Positions 48,952-58,485 of a stretch of 64,000 nucleotides of DNA are shown in pieces. The stretch is from positions 372,001 to 436,000 of the forward strand of contig NZ_PZZM01000001.1 of assembly GCF_003046175.1 (NCBI RefSeq). Direction: 5' to 3'. The notes beneath the pieces are model-generated. The model was not told the origin of the DNA. It saw only the letters and a program-made list of their open reading frames with translations, and searched no databases. The position numbers and the translations under genes were made by a program. Position 1 is the stretch's first letter. Every line of letters begins with the position of its first letter. The stretch is from Bosea sp. 124 (GTDB lineage Bacteria > Pseudomonadota > Alphaproteobacteria > Rhizobiales > Beijerinckiaceae).

Positions 48952-49132
48952 CGGAACGTTCCTCCCTGACGCCGCGTCTCCGGCGCCCGCTTTCAGCTTG
49001 CTCCTTCCAAGGACGTCGCCCGCCCGAGGTCAACAGCACGCCGCGAGCAGGTCGCATGAGCCTGACACAGGACGGACGGCGCGGCATGGCGGCCAGGGTT
49101 GCGGGCACGGGCGACTTGTCTAACCTGCCGGC

Positions 49133-49741
49133 ATGATCTGGCTGGACTCCCCCGAGGTGACCGCCACGGCCCTGCCGGCGGCCTGGCTCATCGTCACAAC
49201 CGCGCGGCCGGCCAATCTGGCGGAACGTTCGCTGCTTCGGCGCGAGACGGCGCGCCGCGTCATCGCCCGGCAACTCGGGCTGCCGGCGGACGAGGTCTGC
49301 ATCGACCATGACGGCAAGGGGCGGCCCCTGCTGGCGCGGCCCGCAGGCCGTGGGCTGCATCTGTCGCTGGCGACACGCGCCGGCGTCGTCGCGGTGGCCC
49401 TGGCCCAACGCTTCGTCGGCATCGATATCGAACGGATCGATCCAGCCGCGACGCCGCCCTTTGCGGCACTCCATCCAGCGGAAGGCGCGATGCTGCGCGC
49501 CTTGCCGGAGGCGACGCGGCCACTGGCCTTCGCGCGGCTCTGGAGCGCCAAGGAAGCCTATGTGAAGGCGCTCGGCACCGGCTTCGTCCGCGCGCCGGAG
49601 AGCTTTTCGGTCACGCTGCTGGCACCGGACCGTTTCGAGATCGACGATCCCCTGCGGAGTTCCAGGACAGCAGGAACCGGCCGCGCCATCGAAAACGGCG
49701 GCCAGGGAATCCTGGCCGCCGCGATCGTGACGCTCGACTGA
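49133..49741 (+). CDS. 4'-phosphopantetheinyl transferase superfamily protein (Sfp/AcpT-type)
   Basis: Enzyme of 202 residues that attaches phosphopantetheine from CoA to a carrier-protein serine. The magnesium and CoA motifs are VGIDIERID and WSAKEAYVKALGTG. RRVIARQLGLPADEV and LHLSLATRAGVVAVALA also fit. No polyketide or peptide synthetase is in the window, so its carrier protein lies elsewhere. The ATG at 49133 follows an AT-poor leader. Confidence 0.87.
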   Translation: MIWLDSPEVTATALPAAWLIVTTARPANLAERSLLRRETARRVIARQLGLPADEVCIDHDGKGRPLLARPAGRGLHLSLATRAGVVAVALAQRFVGIDIERIDPAATPPFAALHPAEGAMLRALPEATRPLAFARLWSAKEAYVKALGTGFVRAPESFSVTLLAPDRFEIDDPLRSSRTAGTGRAIENGGQGILAAAIVTLD

Positions 49742-49750
49742 AGCCGAAGA

Positions 49751-50491
49751 TCAGCCCGGCAGGTCGGCCGGCTTCTTCTTCAGGACATAGGCGACGGCGC
49801 AGACCAGTGCAGCGCCGATGATCGAGCTGACATAGTGCGGCATCGCGGCAAGGCCGATACCGATGGCGCTGACATCGGTCGGCACCGCCTTGACCCAGGT
49901 CGGCATATTGACCTCGAGCCAGCGCAGCACGGCGATGTCGCCCAGGATCATTTCCGCCGCGATCCAGCCCAGCAGGCCCGCGCCGAGCCAGATCAGGATC
50001 GGGAAGCGCGCGATGATCGAGGTCAGGAACTGCGCACCCATGATGATCAGCGGGATCGACAGCAGCAGGCCGAAGATGAAGAGCTCGGGATGTCCGCGCG
50101 AGGCAGCCGCGATCGCGATGACGTTGTCGAGGCTCATCACCGCATCGGCGATGGCGATGGTGCGCACCGCCTGCCAGAGCGAGGTGCCGCCGTCGATCTC
50201 GGCATGGCTCTCGTCCTCGCCCATGGCGAGCTTCACCGCGATCCAGAACAGCAGCACGCCGCCCACGACCTTCAGATAGGGCACCAGCAGCAGATAGCTC
50301 ACCACCAGCGCGAAGATGATACGCAGGCCGATGGCGGCCGAGGCGCCGAGCCAGATGCCGATCTTGCGCTGCTTTTCGGGCAGTTGCCGGCAGGCGAGCG
50401 CGATCACCACCGCGTTGTCGCCCGACAGCAGCAGATCGATCCAGATGATCTGGAGCAGCGAGACCCAGAATTGGGAGGATGAGAAGTCCAT
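49751..50491 (-). CDS. TerC family membrane protein (YjbE type), copy 1
   Basis: Protein of 246 residues with about seven helices. The two TerC signature repeats are LLLSGDNAVVIALACRQLP and VMSLDNVIAIAAASRG, both with the Asp-Asn pair believed to bind metal. The YjbE-type TerC proteins include manganese exporters. A paralogue lies 19 bases upstream on the same strand. Confidence 0.88.
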   Translation of the reverse strand: MDFSSSQFWVSLLQIIWIDLLLSGDNAVVIALACRQLPEKQRKIGIWLGASAAIGLRIIFALVVSYLLLVPYLKVVGGVLLFWIAVKLAMGEDESHAEIDGGTSLWQAVRTIAIADAVMSLDNVIAIAAASRGHPELFIFGLLLSIPLIIMGAQFLTSIIARFPILIWLGAGLLGWIAAEMILGDIAVLRWLEVNMPTWVKAVPTDVSAIGIGLAAMPHYVSSIIGAALVCAVAYVLKKKPADLPG

Positions 50492-50510
50492 AGGTCGGTC
50501 AGTCCCTTTG

Positions 50511-51215
50511 TCAGAGGGCCGGATCTGGCCGGCGGTTTTTCAGGAGGTAGCCGAGGCCGAGCACCAGAAGCGCGCCGATCAGGGCTGCCGGGTATTCGAA
50601 GCGGTGCAGGGTCTCGGCGCCGAAGCGGGTGATCAGCCAGGGATCGCTGTCGAACATTTCGCCGGCGACCCAGCCGAGCAGGGCCGCGCCGGCCCAGACC
50701 AGGATCGGGAAGCGGGTCAGGAGGCTCGTGATCAGCGAGGCGCCGAGCACGATCAGCGGGATCGAGATGACGAGGCCCGCGACCAGCAAGGGAATCGAGT
50801 CCTTGGCGACGGCGGCAATGGCCAGCACGTTGTCGAGGCTCATGACGATATCGGCGATGGCGACCGTCTGGACGGCTTTCCAGAGCTTGCTGCTGGCGGT
50901 GATCGAATCCTCGTCGCTCTCGCCATCCTCGACGATCAGCTTGACTGCGATCCAGACCAGCAGCAACGCGCCGACGATATGCAGGAACGGCATGTTGAGC
51001 AGCGAGGCGATCAGCACCGTGAAGACGACGCGCAGCACGACGGCGACACCGGCGCCGAGCGCGATGCCCTTGGTGCGCTGAGCAGGCGACAGCGCCCGGC
51101 AGGCGAGTGCGATGACGACCGCGTTGTCGCCCGACAGGACGATATTGAGCGCGATGATCTCGGCCAGCTTGCCCCAGAGGGCAGGATCGAAAAGCGACAA
51201 CGACGACAGATCCAT
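50511..51215 (-). CDS. TerC family membrane protein (YjbE type), copy 2
   Basis: Protein of 234 residues, a paralogue of the next gene: NIVLSGDNAVVIALACRALS and VMSLDNVLAIAAVAKD, same order of helices, a similar acidic loop (ESDEDS) before the second repeat. The two genes form a tandem unit that probably arose by duplication. The leader (51216-51352) has no recognisable manganese riboswitch. Confidence 0.88.
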   Translation of the reverse strand: MDLSSLSLFDPALWGKLAEIIALNIVLSGDNAVVIALACRALSPAQRTKGIALGAGVAVVLRVVFTVLIASLLNMPFLHIVGALLLVWIAVKLIVEDGESDEDSITASSKLWKAVQTVAIADIVMSLDNVLAIAAVAKDSIPLLVAGLVISIPLIVLGASLITSLLTRFPILVWAGAALLGWVAGEMFDSDPWLITRFGAETLHRFEYPAALIGALLVLGLGYLLKNRRPDPAL

Positions 51216-51352
51216 CAGGACAGGTTCCTCACCGGCTCACACAATCAAAGGTCACCGGAGGGGCCCACAGAGCCGCTCCGGTGGAAGAGGGACGATCGAA
51301 TGCCTCAATCCGGCCGCCTTGTCACGGCGCGGCCGAGGCAAACGGCAGCCTG

Positions 51353-52432
51353 TCAGCCCAGTGCCTGCTCGACCGCCTTGCCGGCGGCTTCGGTCCCGAG
51401 CAAGCCGCCGAGATCGCGCGTGCGGGTGCGGGCATCGCCCAGCGCCCGCTCGATCGCGGCCTCGATGCCCTTGGCCGCTTCGGTCTCGCCGAGATGGTCG
51501 AGCATCATCGCCGCCGACCAGATCTGGCCGATCGGGTTGGCGATGCCCTGGCCGGCGATGTCCGGGGCCGAGCCATGGACGGGCTCGAACAGCGAGGGAT
51601 AGTCGCCGGTCGGGTTGATGTTGCCCGACGGCGCGATGCCGATCGTCCCGGTGCAGGCAGGGCCCAGATCCGAGAGGATGTCGCCGAACAGGTTCGAGGC
51701 GACGACCACGTCGAAACGGTCGGGATTCAACACGAAATGCGCGGTCAGGATGTCGATATGGTACTGGTCGACGGCGACGTCGGGATAAGCCTTCGCCATC
51801 TCCTTCACACGCTCGTCCCAGTACGGCATCGTGATGGCGATGCCGTTCGACTTGGTGGCCGAGGTCAGCTTCCTGCGCGGGCGGCGCATGGCCAGCTCAA
51901 ATGCGTATTTCAGCACGCGGTCGACGCCGACACGGCTCATCACCGTCTCCTGCATGACGATCTCGCGCTCGGTGCCGGCATACATCCGGCCGCCGACCGA
52001 AGAATACTCGCCCTCGGTGTTCTCGCGCACGACGAAGAAATCGATGTCGCCGGGCTTGCGGCCGACGAGCGGGCCCGGCACGCCGGGCATCAACCGGACC
52101 GGACGCAGATTGACGTACTGGTCGAACTCGCGCCGGAACAGCAGCAGCGAGCCCCAGAGCGAGATGTGGTCGGGCACCTGGGCCGGCATGCCGACGGCGC
52201 CGAAGAAGATCGCGTCATGGCCGCCGATCTGGTCCTTCCAGTCGTCGGGCAGCATCTTGCCATGCTTGGCGTAGTAGTCGCAGGAGGAGAAACCGAACTC
52301 GTCCAGGCGCAGCTCGAAGCCGTATTTCTTCGAAGCCGCCTCGAGAATGCGCAGGCCCTCCGGCATGACCTCCTTGCCGATGCCGTCTCCGGCAATGGCG
52401 GCGATGCGATAGACGCGGTTGGTCCGGCTCAT
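51353..52432 (-). CDS. Tartrate/D-malate dehydrogenase (isocitrate/isopropylmalate dehydrogenase family)
   Basis: NAD-dependent decarboxylating dehydrogenase of 359 residues. Matches: IAAIAGDGIGKEVMPEGLRI, SLLLFRREFDQYVNLRPVRL, VVRENTEGEYSSVGGRMYAG, KSNGIAITMPYWDE, VVASNLFGDILSDLG and FEPVHGSAPDIAGQGIANPI. The GSLLLFRREFDQYVN specificity loop and overall look are those of TtuC/DmlA rather than LeuB. Its ATG overlaps the stop of the alpha/beta-hydrolase gene by four bases, so the two are coupled. Confidence 0.9.
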   Translation of the reverse strand: MSRTNRVYRIAAIAGDGIGKEVMPEGLRILEAASKKYGFELRLDEFGFSSCDYYAKHGKMLPDDWKDQIGGHDAIFFGAVGMPAQVPDHISLWGSLLLFRREFDQYVNLRPVRLMPGVPGPLVGRKPGDIDFFVVRENTEGEYSSVGGRMYAGTEREIVMQETVMSRVGVDRVLKYAFELAMRRPRRKLTSATKSNGIAITMPYWDERVKEMAKAYPDVAVDQYHIDILTAHFVLNPDRFDVVVASNLFGDILSDLGPACTGTIGIAPSGNINPTGDYPSLFEPVHGSAPDIAGQGIANPIGQIWSAAMMLDHLGETEAAKGIEAAIERALGDARTRTRDLGGLLGTEAAGKAVEQALG

Positions 52433-53340
52433 GACTGGTCTCCGAAGAATGCGATGAATTCGGCTGCGACGAGATCGGGGATCTCCTCGGCCAGATAATG
52501 CCCGCCGGGCAGGCAGCGGCCTTGGACGTTCTCCGCGCGCCGGCGCCAGAGTTCCAGCGGGTCGAAGCATTTGCCGATGATGCCGTTCTCGCCCCAGAGC
52601 GCCAGAAGCGGCTGGGTCAGCTTTCGCTCGCCATCCTCGTCGTCATGGCGGATGTCGATGGTGGCGGCGGCGCGATAATCCTCGCAACTGCCATGGATCG
52701 CAGCCGGATCGGCAAAGCAGCGCAGGTATTCGGCCATGGCCTCAGGCGCGAAAGGCGCCAGGCCGGCGGCGCCGGAACCGCATTTCTTGCGCCAATAAGC
52801 CTCCGGATCAGCCCCGATCATCCGCTCCGGGAACGGGGCCGGCAGAATCAGGAAGAACCAGTGCCAATAGGCCCGGGCGAAGGCATCGGTGGTGCCGGCA
52901 TACATCTCGCGCGTTGGCGCGATGTCGAGCGTGGCGAGCCGGGTGACGCGGTCGGCATGGTCGAGCGCGAGGCGATGGGCGACGCGGGCGCCGCGATCAT
53001 GCGCCCCCACGGCGAAGCGCTCATGGCCGAGCGCGCTCATCACCTGCGCCATGTCGAGCGCCATGTCGCGCTTCGAATAGGGGAAATGCTCGGCATCGGT
53101 CGGCGGCTTGTCGCTGTCGCCATAGCCGCGCAGATCGGCGCAGACGAGCGTGAAACGGTCCTTCAGGCGCTCCCCGAGCTTGTGCCAGAGTACATGCGTC
53201 TGCGGATAGCCGTGCAGCAGCAGCAGCGGCGGCCCCTCCCCGCCCGTCCGCACACGGATGCGCGCGCCCGACGTCGCGACGTCGAGCAGGCGGAAGCCAG
53301 GGAAGAGGGCATCTGCGACGGGGAGTTCGGTGACGGACAT
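52429..53340 (-). CDS. Alpha/beta-hydrolase, fluoroacetate (haloacetate) dehalogenase-like
   Basis: Protein of 303 residues. It keeps, in the same order and spacing, the residue set known from the Rhodopseudomonas palustris fluoroacetate dehalogenase: nucleophile Asp115 in GAHDRGARV, carboxylate-binding Arg116 and Arg119, Asp139 as acid in LDIAPTREMY, halide-pocket His160 and Trp161 (YWHWFF) and Tyr222 (CEDYRA), and base His281 (GGHYLAEE). The start is MSVTELPVADALFPGF at 53340; a GTG just before is also in frame. Residue matching is from memory of that enzyme; epoxide hydrolase or other activity cannot be excluded. The tartrate dehydrogenase gene follows with ATGA overlap. Confidence 0.8.
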   Translation of the reverse strand: MSVTELPVADALFPGFRLLDVATSGARIRVRTGGEGPPLLLLHGYPQTHVLWHKLGERLKDRFTLVCADLRGYGDSDKPPTDAEHFPYSKRDMALDMAQVMSALGHERFAVGAHDRGARVAHRLALDHADRVTRLATLDIAPTREMYAGTTDAFARAYWHWFFLILPAPFPERMIGADPEAYWRKKCGSGAAGLAPFAPEAMAEYLRCFADPAAIHGSCEDYRAAATIDIRHDDEDGERKLTQPLLALWGENGIIGKCFDPLELWRRRAENVQGRCLPGGHYLAEEIPDLVAAEFIAFFGDQS

Positions 53341-53456
53341 CACGACCGGATCATGAGCGGGACGTCAGGGCGATAGCCTGAATCCCATCGGATTGCGCGC
53401 GTCGATTATTACACAATCCTGATCAATGGTGGGGAGCGGAACCACAGCGGCCCCTT

Positions 53457-53596
53457 CCTTCTCCCGGGCGGGAGAAGGTGGCGCGGAGCGCCGGATGAGG
53501 GAAGGACGCTGCTTCAGGAGGCGCCACGGGGCTGTTGCGGCGCCACTCGGCGAGGGCAGGCCCTCATCCCTGCCCTTCTCCCATCAGGGAGAAGGG
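53457..53596. repeat. Dispersed repeat with two palindromes
   Basis: CCTTCTCCC-GGGC-GGGAGAAGG at 53457-53478 and CCCTTCTCCC-ATCA-GGGAGAAGGG at 53573-53596, both perfect, with complementary segments GGATGAGGG and CCCTCATCC between. This type of repeat is common between genes in Hyphomicrobiales. It fills most of the 267-base gap 53341-53607 between the hydrolase start and the pheT stop. Confidence 0.75.
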
Positions 53597-53607
53597 TTCC
53601 CCGCGCG

Positions 53608-56031
53608 CTACCCCCGCAGGGCCGCCCCATAGCGCTTGGCCATCTCGGCGACGATCCTGGTGCCGACCGCCTCGATCTCGGCCTCCGTCAGGGTCTTCTC
53701 GACCGGCTGGAGCGTGACCGCGAGCGCGACCGACTTCTTGCCGGCCTCGACGCCCGCGCCTTCATAGAGGTCGAAGACCGAGACGTCCGAGATCAAGGCG
53801 CGGTCGGTGTTCTGGGCCGATTTGACCATCTCGCCGGCGGCCGTCGCCTTGTCGACGATGAAGGCGAAGTCGCGCGTCACCGGCTGGAAGCCAGACAGCG
53901 CCAGCTTCGGCTTGACCTTGGTCGGCTTGTATTTCGGCAGCGGCAGCGCATCGAGATGGATCTCGAAGGCGACGAGCGGGCCCTTGACGTCGAGCGCCTT
54001 GAGCACGCGGGGATGGACCTCGCCGAAGGCGCCGATGACGCCCTTGGGGCCGAAGCGCAGCGTCGCCGAGCGGCCGGGATGGGCCCAGTCCGGCCCGCCG
54101 GCCACGACCTGAAGTCCGCCGACGGGCACGCCGAGCCCGGCCAGCAGCGCCATCACATCCGCCTTGGCGTCGAAGGCATCGACGGCCTTGGCCGCACTGT
54201 CCCAGTGGCGGCCGGCGCCGTCGAGGCGGGCCGTTCCCCGGCGCAGGCCGGCAGCGGCGATGAGCTGGCCTTCCGGCTCGTCGCCCTGGAAGACCTGCCC
54301 GACCTCGAACAACGCGACATCGGCAAAGCTGCGATCGGCATTGGCCTGGGAGGAGCGGATCAGCCCGGGCAGCAGCGAGGGCCGCATATCCGACAGGTCG
54401 GCGGCAATCGGATTGGCCAGCGCGAGTTGGCGCGAGCCGCCGCCGAAGAGCTTCGCCGCCTCCTGCGAGATGAAGGACCAGGTCACGGCCTCAACCATGC
54501 CGCGGCTGGCGAGCAGGCGCTTGGAGGCGCGGGTGCGCTTCTGCAGCACGGTCAGGACCGGCTTGACCACCTCGCCCCTGATGCGCGGCAGCGGCGTCGA
54601 GACGACCCGGTCAAGCCCCGTGATGCGCAGGATCTCCTCTACGAGATCGGCCTTGCCGCCGACATCGGCGCGCCAGGACGGCGCCGCGACCTTGACGCGC
54701 TCGCCAGCGCCCGAGACGTGAAAGCCGAGCTGGGTCAGCGCCAGCTTCATCTCGACCTGCGGCAGATCGAGCCCGGTCAGGCGTTTGACCTCCGTCCAGG
54801 GGAAATCGATGGCGCTGGGGCTGTCGGGCAATTCGCCGGCAAAGACCATCTCGGAGGCCTCGCCGCCACAGAGTTCCAAGATCATCGTCGTCGCGAAATC
54901 GAGGCCCGGTCGGCAGAAATCGGGATCGACGCCACGCTCGAAGCGATAGCGCGCGTCCGAGGTGATGCCGAGCGCACGGCCGGAGCGGGCGATGTTGAGC
55001 GGGTCCCACAATGCGCTCTCGACCAGCACGTCGGTCGTGGTCTCGTCGCAGCCTGACGCCTCGCCGCCCATGATGCCGGCGAGCGATTCGACGCCGGCCT
55101 CGTCGGCGATCACGACCTGCTCGTCGGTCAGGGTGTAGGTCTTGCCGTCGAGCGCGAGGATCGTCTCGCCTTGCCGGGCGCGGCGGACGACGAGATCGCC
55201 CCTGACCTTGGCGGCATCGAAGACGTGCAGCGGCCGGTTGCGGTCGAGCGTCATGAAGTTGGTGATGTCGACCAGCGTGTTGATCGGCCTGAGGCCGACC
55301 GCGCGCAGCCGGGCCTGGAGCCAGTCCGGCGACGGACCGTTCCTGACGCCGCGCACCAGCCGCAGCGCGAAGGCCGGACACAGCGCCTTGTCTTCAGGCG
55401 CGAGATCGAGCTTCACATCGACCGGACAGGGGAAGCTGCCGCGAACCGGCTGGACGGACGGCGTCTTGAGCTTACCGAGGCCGACGGCGGCGAGGTCGCG
55501 CGCGATGCCTGCGACACCGAGCGCATCGGCGCGGTTCGGCGTCACCGCGATCTCGATCACCGGGTCTCCGAGGCCGGCATAGGCGGTGTAGGACTGGCCG
55601 ACCGGAGCATCCGCCGGCAGATCGATGATGCCGTCATGATCCTCGGAGAGCTGCAGCTCGGCGGCCGAGCAGAGCATGCCGTTGGATTCGACGCCGCGGA
55701 TGACGCCCTTGCCCAGCGTGATGTCCTTGCCGGGGATATAGGTGCCGGGCGGCGAGAAGACGCTCTTCATGCCGGTGCGGGCGTTGGGCGCGCCGCAGAC
55801 GACCTGGACCGGCTCGCCCTGCCCCGTATCGACCATGCAGACCCGCAGCCGGTCGGCGTTGGGGTGCTGCTTCGCCTCGATGACATAGGCGATGGTGAAG
55901 GCGGACAGAGCCTTGGCCTTGTCCTCGACAACCTCGACCTCGAGCCCGACGCGGGTCAGTGCCTCGCTGACGGCGTCGACGGTATCGGTCGTGTCGAGAT
56001 GATCCTTCAACCAGGACAGGGTGAACTTCAT
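53608..56031 (-). CDS. pheT: Phenylalanine--tRNA ligase, beta subunit
   Basis: Large subunit of 807 residues of the alpha2-beta2 enzyme that charges tRNA-Phe. The N-terminus has the OB-fold EMAP-like domain ([20 protein letters not shown]); the B3/B4 editing domain and B5 follow ([20 protein letters not shown]), and the C-terminal anticodon-binding domain has [13 protein letters not shown]. Length fits. It is nine bases downstream of a glycosyltransferase gene that separates it from pheS. Confidence 0.97.
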   Translation of the reverse strand: MKFTLSWLKDHLDTTDTVDAVSEALTRVGLEVEVVEDKAKALSAFTIAYVIEAKQHPNADRLRVCMVDTGQGEPVQVVCGAPNARTGMKSVFSPPGTYIPGKDITLGKGVIRGVESNGMLCSAAELQLSEDHDGIIDLPADAPVGQSYTAYAGLGDPVIEIAVTPNRADALGVAGIARDLAAVGLGKLKTPSVQPVRGSFPCPVDVKLDLAPEDKALCPAFALRLVRGVRNGPSPDWLQARLRAVGLRPINTLVDITNFMTLDRNRPLHVFDAAKVRGDLVVRRARQGETILALDGKTYTLTDEQVVIADEAGVESLAGIMGGEASGCDETTTDVLVESALWDPLNIARSGRALGITSDARYRFERGVDPDFCRPGLDFATTMILELCGGEASEMVFAGELPDSPSAIDFPWTEVKRLTGLDLPQVEMKLALTQLGFHVSGAGERVKVAAPSWRADVGGKADLVEEILRITGLDRVVSTPLPRIRGEVVKPVLTVLQKRTRASKRLLASRGMVEAVTWSFISQEAAKLFGGGSRQLALANPIAADLSDMRPSLLPGLIRSSQANADRSFADVALFEVGQVFQGDEPEGQLIAAAGLRRGTARLDGAGRHWDSAAKAVDAFDAKADVMALLAGLGVPVGGLQVVAGGPDWAHPGRSATLRFGPKGVIGAFGEVHPRVLKALDVKGPLVAFEIHLDALPLPKYKPTKVKPKLALSGFQPVTRDFAFIVDKATAAGEMVKSAQNTDRALISDVSVFDLYEGAGVEAGKKSVALAVTLQPVEKTLTEAEIEAVGTRIVAEMAKRYGAALRG

Positions 56032-56040
56032 GATCGTCCG

Positions 56041-57216
56041 TCACTTCTCATAATTGGCGTGGGACATGGGGGCCGGGACAGCGTTGAGCTGATCCTCCCC
56101 ATCCGTCCTGATCTTCATGGAATTGCCGCGCCAGCTCACATCGCCGGCGACGAAGGCATAGGCCCAGACCGCCGGAAAGGTCAGGTCGCGGACAAGCAGC
56201 GCCAGCGGCGTCCGCCAGGAGAGAAACCAGCCGACGGCTGCGCTCAACGCGATCTCGCCGGCATACCAGATGGCGAGCACGGCCAGCGGGCCGAGCCAGA
56301 ATGGCAGGCCGAAGCCCGGCGCGGCAAACGCAGCCAGCCCCGCCGCCATCAAGGGACCCGAGACGATCTCCGGCAGGAAGAAGGGCAGAAAGGTCACGCG
56401 CCTCAGCCGCGCCCAGCGGAACTGCCGTTGCAGGACATCGCGCAGGCGGCGCGCGCCGAGCGGTTGCTCGAAAGGCCGGCCGACGAGATGGACATGCTTG
56501 CCGGCGCGGCGCACCAGCTTGGTCGCGGCCGCATCTTCGGCGATCTCGGCGCCGAGCGCGGCGATGCCGCCACGGGCATCGAGGAAGGGCTTGTTCCATA
56601 GCATCGACTTGCCCTGCGCGAAGCCGATGCCCAGCGCCTCGGCAGCATACTGCCAGCGGGCCTGGAACGGGTTGAGATAGGCGCATTCCACCTCGGCGCC
56701 GAAGCAGCCCGGACGCGAGCCCGCCGGCGTCGAGCAGACCAGGCCGGTATCGTCCCGCCAGGATGCCAGCATGCGCTGGACATAGTCCTTCGGCATCAGC
56801 ACGTTGGAATCGGCGAGGATGACCCATTCCGTCGTCGCCGCTTCCCAGCCCTTGACGCAGTTGTTGAGCTTGGGATTGGCGCTGACCGCGACGTCGCCGG
56901 TGATCAGACGGACCCGCTCCGGGCCGAAGCGCCCGATCAATTCCTCGATCAGCGGCACGACCGGGTCGTCGGCGTCGGCGACGCAGAAGATCGTGACATA
57001 GTCCGGATAGTCGAGTGCGAGCCCCGAGAGCGCGGTCTCGCGGCTGAAGACCTCGATGCCGCGCAGCGGGCGCACGATCGTCACCGGCGGCAGCGCCGCG
57101 AGCAGGGCCGTGGGCCGGTCCTTGCGGCGCAGGCGCACGGCAGCAATCGCCTGACAGAGCAGATTCATCGCGACGAGCAGCGCCGCGAACAGCCCCGCCC
57201 ATCCCGCCGGGGTCAT
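56041..57216 (-). CDS. GT21-type (ceramide glucosyltransferase/HpnI-like) membrane glycosyltransferase
   Basis: Membrane enzyme of about 391 residues with an N-terminal helix (WAGLFAALLVAMNLLCQAIA), a GT-A domain and three to four C-terminal helices. Catalytic marks of GT21 are in order: VADADDPVV (D1), LADSNVLMP (D2), EIAEDAAATK (D3) and the RQFRWARL (Q/R)xxRW box. ARWQYAAEALGIGFAQGKSM and WNKPFLDARGGIAAL also fit. The ATG at 57216 starts right before the first helix; an ATG at 57255 is possible. The gene lies between pheS and pheT in the same direction, with gaps of 58 and 9 bases. Acceptor lipid unknown. Confidence 0.87.
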   Translation of the reverse strand: MTPAGWAGLFAALLVAMNLLCQAIAAVRLRRKDRPTALLAALPPVTIVRPLRGIEVFSRETALSGLALDYPDYVTIFCVADADDPVVPLIEELIGRFGPERVRLITGDVAVSANPKLNNCVKGWEAATTEWVILADSNVLMPKDYVQRMLASWRDDTGLVCSTPAGSRPGCFGAEVECAYLNPFQARWQYAAEALGIGFAQGKSMLWNKPFLDARGGIAALGAEIAEDAAATKLVRRAGKHVHLVGRPFEQPLGARRLRDVLQRQFRWARLRRVTFLPFFLPEIVSGPLMAAGLAAFAAPGFGLPFWLGPLAVLAIWYAGEIALSAAVGWFLSWRTPLALLVRDLTFPAVWAYAFVAGDVSWRGNSMKIRTDGEDQLNAVPAPMSHANYEK

Positions 57217-57274
57217 CGTGCCAGCCCTCGCCGTGCGAGCCTCTGCCGTGAACATTCCGGCGGCAGCGCCTCGA

Positions 57275-58357
57275 TCATGACGACAGGCCGCCTGTCAGGG
57301 TCGGCAGGTCGAGCGGGCGGAAGCCATAATGCGCCAGCCAGCGCACATCCGCCTCGAAGAAGGGGCGCAGGTCCGGCATGCCGTATTTCAGCATGGCGAT
57401 CCGGTCGATGCCCATGCCCCAGGCGAAGCCCTGATAGACCTCGGGATCGAGCCCGCAATTCTTCAGCACATTCGGGTGGACCATGCCGCAGCCGAGGATT
57501 TCGAGCCAGTCCTCGCCCTCGCCGAAGCGGATCTCACCGCCCTTGCGCGAGCACTGGATGTCGACCTCGACCGAAGGTTCGGTGAAGGGGAAGAAGGAGG
57601 GGCGGAAGCGCATCTTGACCGTGTCGATCTCGAAGAACGCCTTGCAGAATTCCTCCAGGATCCATTTCAGGTGGCCCATATGGGCCTTCTTGTCGATCAC
57701 CAGCCCTTCGACCTGATGGAACATCGGCGTGTGGGTCTGGTCGGAATCCATCCGGTAGGTCCGGCCCGGGCAGATGACGCGGATCGGCGGCTCCTGCGCG
57801 AGCATGGTGCGGACCTGAACCGGCGAGGTGTGGGTGCGCAGCAGCTTGCGCTCGCCATTGGCGTCCGGGTGGAAGAAGAAGGTGTCGTGCATCTCCCGGG
57901 CCGGGTGCCCGACGGGGAAGTTCAGCTTGGTGAAGTTAAGGTCGTCGGTTTCGACATCCGGGCCTTCCGCGATCGAGAAGCCCATATCGCCGAAGATCGC
58001 GGTGATCTCATCGATGACCTGGCTGATCGGGTGGATGCGACCGCGTGCCTCGGGCCCCTCGCGCACCGGCAGCGAGACGTCGATCGTCTCGGCGGCGAGC
58101 TTGGCCTCAAGCGCAGCTTCCCCCAGCGCTTCCTTGCGGGCGGACAGCGCGGTCTGGACGGTGTCGCGCAGGCCGTTGATCAGCGGGCCCTTCTCCTTGC
58201 GCTCGTCTTGCGTCATCGCGCCCAGCGTCTTGAGCAGGGCCGAGATCGAACCGGCCTTGCCCAGCGCCGCGATCCTGACCTGCTCCAGCGCGGCTTCGTC
58301 CTGCGCGCTTGCAATATCGGCAAGGAGGCTCGCGCCCAAGTGATCGATCTCGTTCAT
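57275..58357 (-). CDS. pheS: Phenylalanine--tRNA ligase, alpha subunit
   Basis: Catalytic subunit of 360 residues. The N-terminal coiled coil (about 1-90) is followed by the class II core: [49 protein letters not shown], motif 2 in the [20 protein letters not shown] region and motif 3 [18 protein letters not shown]. The ATG at 58357 ([17 protein letters not shown]) is chosen over an upstream in-frame codon by homology. It heads the unit pheS, glycosyltransferase, pheT. No Phe-rich leader peptide or attenuator was convincingly seen upstream. Confidence 0.97.
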   Translation of the reverse strand: MNEIDHLGASLLADIASAQDEAALEQVRIAALGKAGSISALLKTLGAMTQDERKEKGPLINGLRDTVQTALSARKEALGEAALEAKLAAETIDVSLPVREGPEARGRIHPISQVIDEITAIFGDMGFSIAEGPDVETDDLNFTKLNFPVGHPAREMHDTFFFHPDANGERKLLRTHTSPVQVRTMLAQEPPIRVICPGRTYRMDSDQTHTPMFHQVEGLVIDKKAHMGHLKWILEEFCKAFFEIDTVKMRFRPSFFPFTEPSVEVDIQCSRKGGEIRFGEGEDWLEILGCGMVHPNVLKNCGLDPEVYQGFAWGMGIDRIAMLKYGMPDLRPFFEADVRWLAHYGFRPLDLPTLTGGLSS

Positions 58358-58485
58358 GCCTGCTCTGGTCCGTTTGCGAGGCATCTTCTAGGGTGTCGCC
58401 AGCGTCGATGCTAGAGGCAATCACGCCGGCAAAGCAGCGCCGCGCCCGCAAAAGCGGGGCCTTTGGCCATGAAGGGCGCAGTTGC

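Noticed and set aside
48953..48962. Palindrome GGAACGTTCC before azlC
   Set aside because: Only 10 bp, and it overlaps the ribosome-binding region; no second copy nearby to suggest an operator.
51216..51352. Possible yybP-ykoY manganese riboswitch ahead of the TerC genes
   Set aside because: TerC-type genes are sometimes preceded by this riboswitch, but the conserved core could not be found in the leader on the minus strand.
58358..58485. Possible pheST attenuator with leader peptide
   Set aside because: A 19-codon frame (about 58411-58470, minus strand) has only one Phe and no terminator with a T run follows, so there is no support for attenuation.
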